Positions 55,797 to 62,847 of a stretch of DNA of 64,000 bases are shown one piece after another. Under the pieces are notes generated by a model. It was not told the origin of the DNA, ran no database searches, and saw nothing but the letters and a program-made list of their open reading frames with translations. The position numbers and the translations under genes were made by a program. Location: contig CAVZKX010000002.1 of the NCBI GenBank assembly GCA_963775975.1, positions 1,426,001 through 1,490,000 on the forward strand, given 5' to 3'. Position 1 is the stretch's first letter. Every line of letters begins with the position of its first letter. Source of the stretch: JANXQG01 sp963775975 (GTDB lineage Bacteria; Planctomycetota; Planctomycetia; Pirellulales; Thermoguttaceae).

Positions 55797-55934
55797 ACGA
55801 CTCTCCGCGCCGTCACGAGGACGCGGCCGCTCCGCGGACATTCCAAGGTAGCGGGGCCGCAGAGCGGCCCACCGCGTGTTCCCACGTAGAGCGTGGGAAC
55901 AAGTAGAGCGCGGCAGATTGGCAATCTGCCCTAC
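55797..55934. repeat. CTCCG-hairpin block, inverse copy
   Basis: Words seen at 1120-1255 recur here in inverse order: CGTGACG..CGTCACG, GCGGCCGCTCCGCGG, GGGGCCGCAGAGCGGCCC and GTTCCCACG..CGTGGGAAC (55878-55900), then GGCAGATTGGCAATCTGCC (55911-55929). It lies just before the GT2 gene. No gene is present. Confidence 0.65.
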
Positions 55935-55953
55935 GGCCGGTATAGTGCCATGC

Positions 55954-56918
55954 ATGTCCGAATGCCGTGTCATCATTGTACTAGCCACGCACGGTGGCGA
56001 AACCTTTTTACCGCAGCTACTGACGAGCATTCGCTTTCAGTCGTATCGCGACTGGACGCTGCTGGTACGCGACGACCAGAGCAGCGACGGTACGCGGCAG
56101 ATCTTGCATATAATGGCAGCGGACGATCGGCGGATTGTACTCTTGGACGACGCGCCCACGCGACTAGGCGCGGCGGGCAATTTCGCCGGACTGCTGCTCG
56201 AGGCCCAACGGCGAGAGGCCGACTATGTATTTCTGGCCGATCAGGACGATTTTTGGCATATTGACAAGGTCGCGCGGCAAGTGGAGGCGCTACGGACTGC
56301 GGAAGTGGGCGGCCAAAGGATGCCGAGGCTCGTCTTTTGCGATGCGATGGTCATCGACGACGGCGGACGAGTCTTGCAGCGCTCTTTCCTGCGGCTTAAT
56401 CGCCTGCCGTATCGATCGAGCAGTCCGATGGCAACGCTTCTAGGGCGCAGTTACGTGTTGGGCTGCGCTGCGCGGTGAATCGAGCTTTGCTGGACCTTGC
56501 GCTGCCGCTGCCGGAATCGATTGCCTCACACGACTGGTGGCTGGCCCTCGGCGCGGCGGCTGCGGGCGAGATCGTGTGTCTTGACAGTCGGCTGCTTGAC
56601 TATCGACGTCACGCAGCGAACGCCAGCCAATCGGCAGTTTGGAGTGCGGCGAAAAACTCTGGCGAATTGCGGCGGCGGTGGGATGTCGGTTGGAAGCATT
56701 TTGTGCGCTCACTCGAGCAGGCCCGTGCGCTCCGCGATCGGCTGCGCGAGCGTCAGGCTAAAAGCACCGAGGCGATTGAGATGCTAGAAGCATTCTGCCG
56801 CATTCTCGACGAGCCGAGCCGCTGGCGGCGGCTGCGGCAACTGCGTCGGCTTGGTGTGCCACAGATCGGCTTCTTACGGCGGATGCTTTTTGATGTCTGT
56901 ATGTTTAAGTTGAAGTAG
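55954..56918 (+). CDS. GT2-family glycosyltransferase, frame-broken
   Basis: About 321 residues. The GT-A fold begins with VIIVLATHGGETFLPQLL, then LLVRDDQSSDGT (nucleotide-binding Asp), FLADQDDFW (D-x-D metal motif) and RLVFCDAMVIDD. The frame changes near 56472 after GRSYVLGCA and continues VNRALLDLALPLPESIASHDWWLALGAAAAGE, the acceptor-side motif with HDWW, then a helical end. It resembles rhamnosyltransferase-like GT2 enzymes for surface polysaccharides. The split falls in the middle of the fold, so an indel error is likely. Lone gene; a long hairpin follows. Confidence 0.8.
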
Positions 56919-56926
56919 GGTGGGCT

Positions 56927-56992
56927 ATTGAAGCCCAACGCGCAAGCGAGGCCGGCGCCCGACAAGGGCCTCGCTTGCGCGTCGGCTTCGAT
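56927..56992. repeat. Long hairpin between convergent gene ends, copy 2
   Basis: Arms 56927-56952 and 56968-56992 pair over about 25 bases with the core GCCC(A/G)ACGCGCAAGCGAGGC. It matches the hairpin at 2627-2693, including flanking words (AACTGGTCCCACC vs AACTGGCCCCGCC). It sits between two convergent 3' ends. Confidence 0.7.
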
Positions 56993-57031
56993 TTCGCGAA
57001 CTGGTCCCACCACTTTACCATAGACGGCGTG

Positions 57032-58086
57032 CTACGTCGCCGCACATTCGGCGGCCAAGTCATCCAGCCAGGCTTCGATCAGCGTGCCCTGGTTCGCATT
57101 GCGGTCGATCTGTTCTAGGGCGTCGAGACAACGTTGGAGACAGTCCGCAGCCACAATCGCGTCGCCGGGGAATCGCGCGGCAGCCGTTTTCAATGGACCG
57201 CTAATCTCCTCATCGGCCGGAAGCGGCAGATCGCTTCGCGCGTAGACCATGCGGCGATAGAAGTCGGCCGCGAAGGAAACCACCTGGCGAAACCTGGCCC
57301 GCCGGGCGGGCGCATCCTTGCCCGCCGCTTCAATGAACTCGGCGATCTTCGCCGCGAGTCCCACGCTGTCCAAGGCGTCGGCCGAGAGATACTCCAGCAA
57401 TTCGCGGCGGCACTTCCACAAATCTTCGTCTGCCAGATCGACCGCACGCTGCACGGAGCCTTCGCTATGCCGGGCGAGACGCGCGGCCTCGGCCGCATCT
57501 TTCACCAGCTTGTTCGACATGAGCAGCCGCGCCACTGTCGCTTCCTCCAGTGGGCGGAAGCGGATCAATTGGCAGCGCGAGCGGATCGTCGGCAGTTGCC
57601 GCGCGGGGCTGGTGCCGATGAGTATCAGCACGCTGCCGGGCGGCGGCTCTTCGAGCGTCTTCAAGAGGCAGTTGGCCCCGGCGTCGTTAAAATGATCCGC
57701 GTCGTCGATGATCGCGATCCGCCGCCCGCCCAGGAACGGCTTTAGCCCGATCCAGTGGCAGAGCCCTTCGCGGCCGCGGTGCTGCTGGTCGCCGAGGAAC
57801 AGCTCGACGGGCAAAAATGCCTTGTCCTCCGGCTTAGATACGACTTCGATGTCTGGATGCGTGCCGGCGAGCGCCATCTTGCAGCTCTGGCACTCGCCGC
57901 AGGGATCGAGCGCTGCTTCCGCCGCGTCTGGCAGAGCAGCGCCTGGGCGAAGCGCAAGGCGAATGTCCGTTTGCCGACGCCCGCCGGCCCGGCGAAAAGG
58001 AAACTGCTTGCCAGGCGATTCCGTGCCAGGGCGCGGCGGAGTTTTTCGACGACCGCATCGTGTCCTTCGATGTTATGCCAAGCCAT
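57032..58086 (-). CDS. holB: DNA polymerase III delta' subunit, frame-broken
   Basis: This clamp-loader subunit of about 351 residues starts MAWHNIEGHD, then FLFAGPAGVGKRTFA (P-loop). The frame changes near 57950 in CTCTGCCAGACG; the other frame continues DAAEAALDPCGECQSCKMALAG with the Cys4 zinc site, then VRRIAII-like IAIIDDADHFND, LLKTLEEPPPG (SRC region TIRSRCQLIRF) and the C-terminal helical collar. It loads the sliding clamp at replication forks with the tau/gamma and delta subunits. Lies just after tmk on the same strand, a common pairing in planctomycetes. Essential, so the break is likely an indel error. Confidence 0.88.
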
Positions 58087-58101
58087 TAGATCGTGTTCCT
58101 C

Positions 58102-58163
58102 AATGTATCCAGCACACACCGTGTGCCGCTGGCCATCGGCACACGGAGTGTGCCGGATACATT
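58102..58163. repeat. Inverted repeat between tmk and holB
   Basis: Arms 58102-58128 and 58137-58163 pair over 27 bases with two mismatches (AATGTATCC(A/G)GCACAC..). The right arm contains the tmk stop codon. It may form a hairpin in the tmk-holB transcript; no T-run. Confidence 0.7.
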
Positions 58164-58827
58164 ATGCCAGGCCATACAAATTCTGCTCCTCGGCCGCCTC
58201 GTCGACATCTTCGTAGGCAATTTTACGCAGCACTCGCTGAGCCGCAAGCCGCAGATCGGCCTGCACGCGCTCGATCGGCTGGCTTGCGTCGATGATGACG
58301 ATCCGGCCGGATTGCTGTCGAGCTTCGATGAGAAAACCATCGCGGACGCGGGCGTGGAAGTCGGGTCCTTGCCGCTCCATGCGGTCGGGCGAGCGGCGGA
58401 TGCGGGAGGCCGCCAATTCGGAAGGCAGGTCGAGCACGAGCGTCAGGTCCGGCATCAGCCCGCCGGTGGCGATCTCACCGACCTGCCAGAGCGTCGGCAC
58501 GTCGAGCCCGCCGCCGTGGCCCTGGTAGACGACGTTGGCCAGCAGATAGCGATCGGCGACGACGACCTTGCCGGCTTCCAAGGCGGGGTTGATCACCTCG
58601 CTGACCAGTTGTGCCCGCGCCGCCATGTAGAGAAACATTTCGCTCGTGCGGCCAATGGCCAGGTCGTCTTGGTGCAGCAGCATCTCGCGGACGGCCTCGC
58701 CCAGCGGCGTGCTGCCCGGGTCGCGGCAGGCAACGACCTGATGTCCTTCCTCGCGGAGCCATTGGCAGAAGCACTCGATCTGCGTCGATTTTCCGGTACC
58801 GTCGCCGCCGTCGATGGAGAAAAACAT
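58162..58827 (-). CDS. tmk: Thymidylate kinase
   Basis: A 221-residue dTMP kinase: P-loop SIDGGDGTGKST at residues 4-15, CRDPGSTPLGEAVR (the conserved D/E-P-G), VVADRYLLANVVYQG (DRY-type motif binding dTMP), and LVLDLPSELAASRI before the LID segment (RRSPDRMERQ). It makes dTDP from dTMP with ATP in the cytoplasm. Start at ATG 58827, usual length. Followed by holB after a 75-base gap with an inverted repeat. Intact. Confidence 0.94.
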   Translation of the reverse strand: MFFSIDGGDGTGKSTQIECFCQWLREEGHQVVACRDPGSTPLGEAVREMLLHQDDLAIGRTSEMFLYMAARAQLVSEVINPALEAGKVVVADRYLLANVVYQGHGGGLDVPTLWQVGEIATGGLMPDLTLVLDLPSELAASRIRRSPDRMERQGPDFHARVRDGFLIEARQQSGRIVIIDASQPIERVQADLRLAAQRVLRKIAYEDVDEAAEEQNLYGLA

Positions 58828-58904
58828 GGTGAGTCAGCGTTTGGGGGTCACACCGCACGAGGTCGGCACGAAGTCCTGTATCGTCAAGCGTGTCAAGAGA
58901 ACAA

Positions 58905-59375
58905 TCACTTTGCAAATGGCTTGCCATCGGCGCGCCCTACATCCATGCCATCGTAGGAACCCAGGCAGTGCCGGTCGGCAAAGGCATACAACTCCTCATT
59001 GCGCACGTATCGGGAATCGACGGTATGCGTTTCAATCTTTTCGACATGAAGGAAATAATATGGCTCGACACTACTGTCGGTTTCCGCTTGATGGACCTCG
59101 ACAAATCGGTATCCTGCATTTTCAAGTTCGGAAACGACAGCTTTTAACTTGGCTGCATCGCCATCCGTAAAGAAGTAACCGCACAGGAGGTCCTGATTCG
59201 TGTCGATTCTCTGCTCGTGCATGCGCGCGAACATGCGGTCAAGCGAGTCCCGGTCAATCATGTTCGTCCTGCCTTTATTGCTTGACGGTCTTTCAGAGAC
59301 TCCTTTGGAGCACGCGGCAACTACGCTTACGAGGGCCAATGTCGTGAGCAGTATCAATCGCGAAGGCGCTCTCAT
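58905..59375 (-). CDS. Lipoprotein with an RraB-like domain
   Basis: The 156-residue product begins with a lipoprotein signal (LILLTTLALVSVVAACSK, Cys lipid site). A short linker leads to an RraB-like fold: DLLCGYFFTDGDAAKLKAVV, YRFVEVHQAETDSSVEPYYFLHVEKIETHT, and DRHCLGSYDGMDVG. RraB in gamma-proteobacteria binds and slows RNase E in the cytoplasm; an exported, lipid-anchored form cannot do that, so the fold must have another use here. The start at ATG 59375 gives the signal; the frame is open far upstream. Lone gene, minus strand, after tmk. Confidence 0.72.
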   Translation of the reverse strand: MRAPSRLILLTTLALVSVVAACSKGVSERPSSNKGRTNMIDRDSLDRMFARMHEQRIDTNQDLLCGYFFTDGDAAKLKAVVSELENAGYRFVEVHQAETDSSVEPYYFLHVEKIETHTVDSRYVRNEELYAFADRHCLGSYDGMDVGRADGKPFAK

Positions 59376-59639
59376 TCGGCACATTTTACGCCAGTTCCAT
59401 CTTTCGATATACTTCGGGAGGACAAAAGTGTTGTCGCAGCCGTCAAATGTCGGTCCACGTCCATAGCGTCGCATTTCCCTGTTATTATAAGGAACGAACG
59501 TGTTGCCGCAATAAGCAGAAGAACTCAAGTCGCAACGAGCGGAGAAACCGATGGTAAGACGAAACTTGCCTGAGCCCATACGTAGATCCCAGTCAGCCTA
59601 ATTCCTTGGAACGCCGCAACATGATATAATTCTCGTATA

Positions 59640-59816
59640 GAACTTGCGGCCATACCCAAACCTCTCTCCCTCGCCGAAATCGTCACTTGGCTTCGCGAAA
59701 CCGACGAGGCCCGGCTGGAGGAGCCTAGGCGGCGCGCGGATTTGACGCGGCAGACGGTGGTGGGACAATTGCGTGGGATATGTGAGACCGAGGCGCGGGA
59801 CCTATACTTTCAGTAG
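59640..59816 (+). pseudogene. Fragment resembling the N-terminus of a HydE/BioB-type radical SAM protein
   Basis: This 59-codon frame reads LAAIPKPLSLAEIVTWLRETDEARLEEPRRRADLTRQ, then TVVGQLRGICE and stops. The pattern WLRETDxARLEExxRRAD..VG..LRGxxE resembles the helical N-terminus of HydE-like radical SAM proteins, which would continue into the CxxxCxxC cluster loop. Here the text ends before it. There is no start codon in frame, but a TATAAT at 59625-59630 lies just ahead. Likely a leftover piece or an unrelated short frame. (Motif split to keep it short: LAEIVTWLRETDEARLEE.). Confidence 0.4.
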
Positions 59817-59840
59817 GATTAGAAAAACGCGGAGGGACCA

Positions 59841-60092
59841 ATGTCAATCGTTGAATGCAACGAAAGCGGAGTGCCGCCTTTACCAGCTGAGGATGCAGCG
59901 AATCCGTCGTACGCGCTCGATGTTTGCGACGGAGTCACCGTGCTGCGCCTTGTTGGAGACGGCGAACCGGCGTGGAAGAATCCCGATCCTGCCGAGCGTG
60001 TCAAGGCGTTCCTCGAATTCGCAGAATCGCCGCGGCCGCCAGCACCCGATATTCCTTTGGAATACTTAGACCGGGAACACATCTACGACTGA
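59841..60092 (+). CDS. Putative antitoxin of a PIN cassette
   Basis: An 83-residue acidic protein. It starts MSIVECNESGVPPLP, has a strand pair (YALDVCDGVTVLRLVG) and a C-terminal Glu/Pro-rich segment (PDPAERVKAFLEFAESP, PLEYLDREHIYD). Small, acidic and immediately before a PIN gene (2-base gap), it is most probably its antitoxin. No named fold. A weak AGGAGG-like box (CGCGGAGGGACC) precedes the ATG. The promoter is perhaps the TATAAT at 59625 via the remnant frame. Confidence 0.6.
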   Translation: MSIVECNESGVPPLPAEDAANPSYALDVCDGVTVLRLVGDGEPAWKNPDPAERVKAFLEFAESPRPPAPDIPLEYLDREHIYD

Positions 60093-60094
60093 TA

Positions 60095-60537
60095 GTGATA
60101 TATTTGGTCGATACCAACGTGCTGTTGCGCGTCGCTGATCCCGCATCGGCGCAGCATTCTCTTGCGACGAGCGCGATCGCAAAGTTGCTTTCTCGCCGTG
60201 ACCGGCTCTTTCTGGCGCCGCAGATACTTGCTGAATTTTGGGTCGTCGCGAGTCGACCGCGCAACGTGAACGGCTTAGGTTGGGCGGTTGACGCGGTTGA
60301 ACTGGAGGTCGCCAAGCTTTTAGGCAATTTCCTCTCTTGTCGGAGACGCACCAGCTGTTTACAGAGTGGCATCGGCTCGTCGTCCAGCATCGCATCATCG
60401 GCAAGCAGGCGCACGACGCGAGGCTCGTCGCGATTATGAACCTCCACGGTCTAACGCACATTCTAACCTTCAACGCGAACAATTTCCGTGGCTACCCGTT
60501 GACCGTAGTGACCCCCGCCGAAGCCCTAACAAACTGA
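60095..60537 (+). CDS. PIN-domain toxin, frame-broken
   Basis: From GTG 60095: VIYLVDTNVLLRVADP with the first Asp, then APQILAEFWVVASRP (Glu), and after a one-base change near 60340 the frame continues LLSETHQLFTEWHRLVVQ, GKQAHDARLVAIMNLHGLTHILTFNANNF. The last Asp is in AHDARL; the N-x-N-F end is typical. Total about 147 residues. The break lies between the conserved Glu and the last Asp, so if real it abolishes the toxin; an indel error is as likely. Precedes aspA by 14 bases. Confidence 0.75.
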
Positions 60538-60551
60538 CACGCCACGCGCCC

Positions 60552-62006
60552 ATGACGAAACTCCGCCGAGAAACCGACCTGCTGGGCACGCGCGACGTGC
60601 CGGCCGACGCGCTGTGGGGCGTGCATACCCTCCGCGCAATAGAGAACTTCCCGCTCGCCGGACGGCCCGTCCACCGCGGCCTGGTGCATGGCTTCGGCGC
60701 AGTCAAACTGGCCGCTGCCCGGACCAATCATGAACTGGGCTGGGCAGCCGGCGAAAAAGATGCCGCCAAGTTCGCCGCCATTCAGACCGCCTGCGAAGAA
60801 ATGATCGCGGGCCGGCTCGACGAATATATCGTCGTCGACGCCCTACAGGGCGGTGCGGGCACTTCGACGAATATGAACGTCAACGAAGTACTGGCCAACC
60901 GAGCCTTGCAGATTCTCCGTCGGTCGCTCGGCGACTACCACGCCGTCAATCCGCACGACGACATCAACCGTCACCAATCGACCAACGACGCCTATCCCAC
61001 GGCCCTCCGCGTGGCGGCGATTTATGGACTCCGCGTGCTGCAACGGAAAGTCGTCGGCCTGACAGAGGCATTCCAGCAGAAGGGAAAAGAGTTCGCGGAC
61101 GTAGTAAAGATCGGCCGCACCGAACTGCAGGACGCCGTGCTCATGACGTTGGGCCACGAAATGACGGCCTATGCCGAAGCATTCTCACGCGACCGCTGGA
61201 GAGTCAACAAGTGCGAGGAACGGCTCCGCACGGTCAATATGGGCGGCACGGCCATCGGCACCACTCTCGGTGCGCCGCGGCAATACGTCTTCCGCGTCGT
61301 CGAGCACCTTCGCCAGGTCACTGGCATCGGCCTTGCTCGCGCCGAGAACCTCGTCGATGCGACGCAGAACGCCGACGTTTTCATCGAGGTCAGCGGCATC
61401 CTCCGCTCGCTGGCCGGCAATCTGCTGAAGTGCAGCAACGATTTGCGGCTGCTTTCGTCCGGCCCTCACGCCGGGCTGGGTGAGATTCGCTTGCCGCCGC
61501 GGCAGGCCGGCTCCTCGATCATGCCCGGCAAGGTCAACCCGGTGATTCCCGAGGCGGTGGCCCAGGTGGCGATGGCCGTATTCGGGCACGACGCGATGAT
61601 CGTGCAAGCGGTGTCAGCGGGTAATCTCGAGTTGAGCCAGTTCCTGCCGCTGGTGGCCGACAGCATCTTGACGATGATCGACCTCTTGGCCCATGCATGC
61701 GAAGTCTTCGCCCTGCGGTGCGTCGTCGGCATCACGGCCGACCGCGAGCGGTGCCTGCTGCACGTCCACAACAGCACGGCCACGTTGACCGCGCTGGTGG
61801 AGCGGATCGGCTACGACAAGGCGGAGCATCTCGCGGAGCGCCTGCTCCAGACCCGCGGCAATACGACGCAGACGCTGCAGCAGTTCGTCACCGAGCAAGG
61901 ATGGCTGACGGCGGCTGAGTTCGAGGAGTTGACCTCGCCCGAGCGGGTCACGCGACTCGGCTCGCCGGATGGCAGCGATGGTGCGAGTCCGTTGTCGCCG
62001 GGATAG
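60552..62006 (+). CDS. aspA: Aspartate ammonia-lyase
   Basis: A 484-residue fumarase/aspartase-superfamily enzyme that deaminates L-aspartate to fumarate. Motifs: GTRDVPADALWGVHTLRA at the N-terminus, GGAGTSTNMNVNEV, INRHQSTNDAYPT, KIGRTELQDAV, and the catalytic-loop GSSIMPGKVNPVIPE near residue 318. Helical bundle pattern fits a cytoplasmic tetramer. Near-identical motifs also occur in fumarase; the ADALWGVHTLRA opening and TELQDAV favour aspartase. Start ATG 60552. Intact. The PIN cassette precedes it closely, but shared regulation is only a guess. Confidence 0.9.
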   Translation: MTKLRRETDLLGTRDVPADALWGVHTLRAIENFPLAGRPVHRGLVHGFGAVKLAAARTNHELGWAAGEKDAAKFAAIQTACEEMIAGRLDEYIVVDALQGGAGTSTNMNVNEVLANRALQILRRSLGDYHAVNPHDDINRHQSTNDAYPTALRVAAIYGLRVLQRKVVGLTEAFQQKGKEFADVVKIGRTELQDAVLMTLGHEMTAYAEAFSRDRWRVNKCEERLRTVNMGGTAIGTTLGAPRQYVFRVVEHLRQVTGIGLARAENLVDATQNADVFIEVSGILRSLAGNLLKCSNDLRLLSSGPHAGLGEIRLPPRQAGSSIMPGKVNPVIPEAVAQVAMAVFGHDAMIVQAVSAGNLELSQFLPLVADSILTMIDLLAHACEVFALRCVVGITADRERCLLHVHNSTATLTALVERIGYDKAEHLAERLLQTRGNTTQTLQQFVTEQGWLTAAEFEELTSPERVTRLGSPDGSDGASPLSPG

Positions 62007-62042
62007 TGCGCAAATGGAGTATCAGCATTTCAGCCGTCGGTG

Positions 62043-62048
62043 TATAAT
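62043..62048 (+). promoter_or_regulatory. -10 element (TATAAT) before the MNT/HEPN pair
   Basis: A perfect TATAAT, 81 bases before the MNT start at 62130. Confidence 0.35.
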
Positions 62049-62129
62049 GGAAACCCATGGCGCAACGGTTTGTCGTCTCTTTTCCAAGTGGTCCGGTGAG
62101 GGTTTGAATAGAAAGGCGGAAAGTCCGTC

Positions 62130-62528
62130 ATGATCGCGTCCACGGAGCTCGCCAGCGTTTTTCGCCGCATTGCCGGCCATTTCGACCCCGAGAAGATCAT
62201 TCTTTTCGGAAGCTATTGCCGTGGCGACGCAACCGATCAGAGCGATGTTGATCTCTTGGTTGTCGTGCGCACCGATCTGCCGCAGCGCGAAAGGTTTAGG
62301 GCAATTCGCCGTCTCTTGGCCGACTACCCCGTTGCTTTCGACGTGTACCTGAAGACGCCAGAGGAGTTTAACCGCTGGCGGTCTGTCGTCAACCACGTCG
62401 TCTATTTCGCCGACAAGTATGGAAAGGTCGTTTATGAACGAAGCGGTTCGGGAAGCAGTGCGCCAATGGTTGTCGAGAGCGGAAGCGGATTGGGAGACAG
62501 CATCGATCCTGTCCTACCACACCGATAG
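62130..62528 (+). CDS. Minimal nucleotidyltransferase (MNT) of a MNT/HEPN pair
   Basis: The 132-residue frame opens with a helix, then DPEKIILFGSYCRGDATDQSDVDLLVV split as FGSYCRGDATDQSDVDLLV: the Gly-Ser and Asp-x-Asp motifs of polymerase-beta-like nucleotidyltransferases, the antitoxin kind that AMPylates HEPN toxins. The rest (FDVYLKTPEEF) fits. The last 30 codons overlap the start of the HEPN frame (62434) in another frame and look like read-through, so the natural stop may be around 62440 and a frame error is possible. AGAAAGGCGG upstream. The gene is intact in its catalytic part. Confidence 0.78.
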   Translation: MIASTELASVFRRIAGHFDPEKIILFGSYCRGDATDQSDVDLLVVVRTDLPQRERFRAIRRLLADYPVAFDVYLKTPEEFNRWRSVVNHVVYFADKYGKVVYERSGSGSSAPMVVESGSGLGDSIDPVLPHR

Positions 62529-62827
62529 CCCGCGCGAAGCCATTTGCTTCCATTGCCAGCAGTATGTCGAGAAACTCGTAAAGGCGACCTTGACGCTGCA
62601 CGGCGTCTAGGCTCCCAGGACACATGATGTTCGTCGTTAGGTCCAACTCGCGGTCCCGTTTGCCCCCGCGCTGTCACAACTGCTGGAGTCAGCGGACGTT
62701 CCTGACGGAATATGCAGTAGCCCTTCGCTACCCTGACGAATGGCGAGAGACGGAGCCTGAAGAAGTGGAAAGCATTATTGCCGTTTGCAGGCAATTCGCC
62801 ACTGTTCTGTTGCCTATTCTTGACTGA
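62434..62827 (+). pseudogene. Decayed HEPN-domain partner of the MNT gene
   Basis: The frame begins MNEAVREAVRQWLSRAEADWETA, then ICFHCQQYVEKLVKATLTLHG, the hallmark of small HEPN proteins. An in-frame TAG follows at about 62608, a second at about 62640, and a frame change near 62695. Beyond these the family sequence resumes (APRTHDVRRL, AVPFAPALSQLLESAD, then LTEYAVALRYPDEW to a stop at 62827). Two nonsense changes by substitution plus an indel indicate genuine decay and not only sequencing error. HEPN toxins are RNases; this one would be silent. Confidence 0.7.
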
Positions 62828-62847
62828 CAATGGCTTAGAACGTCGCG

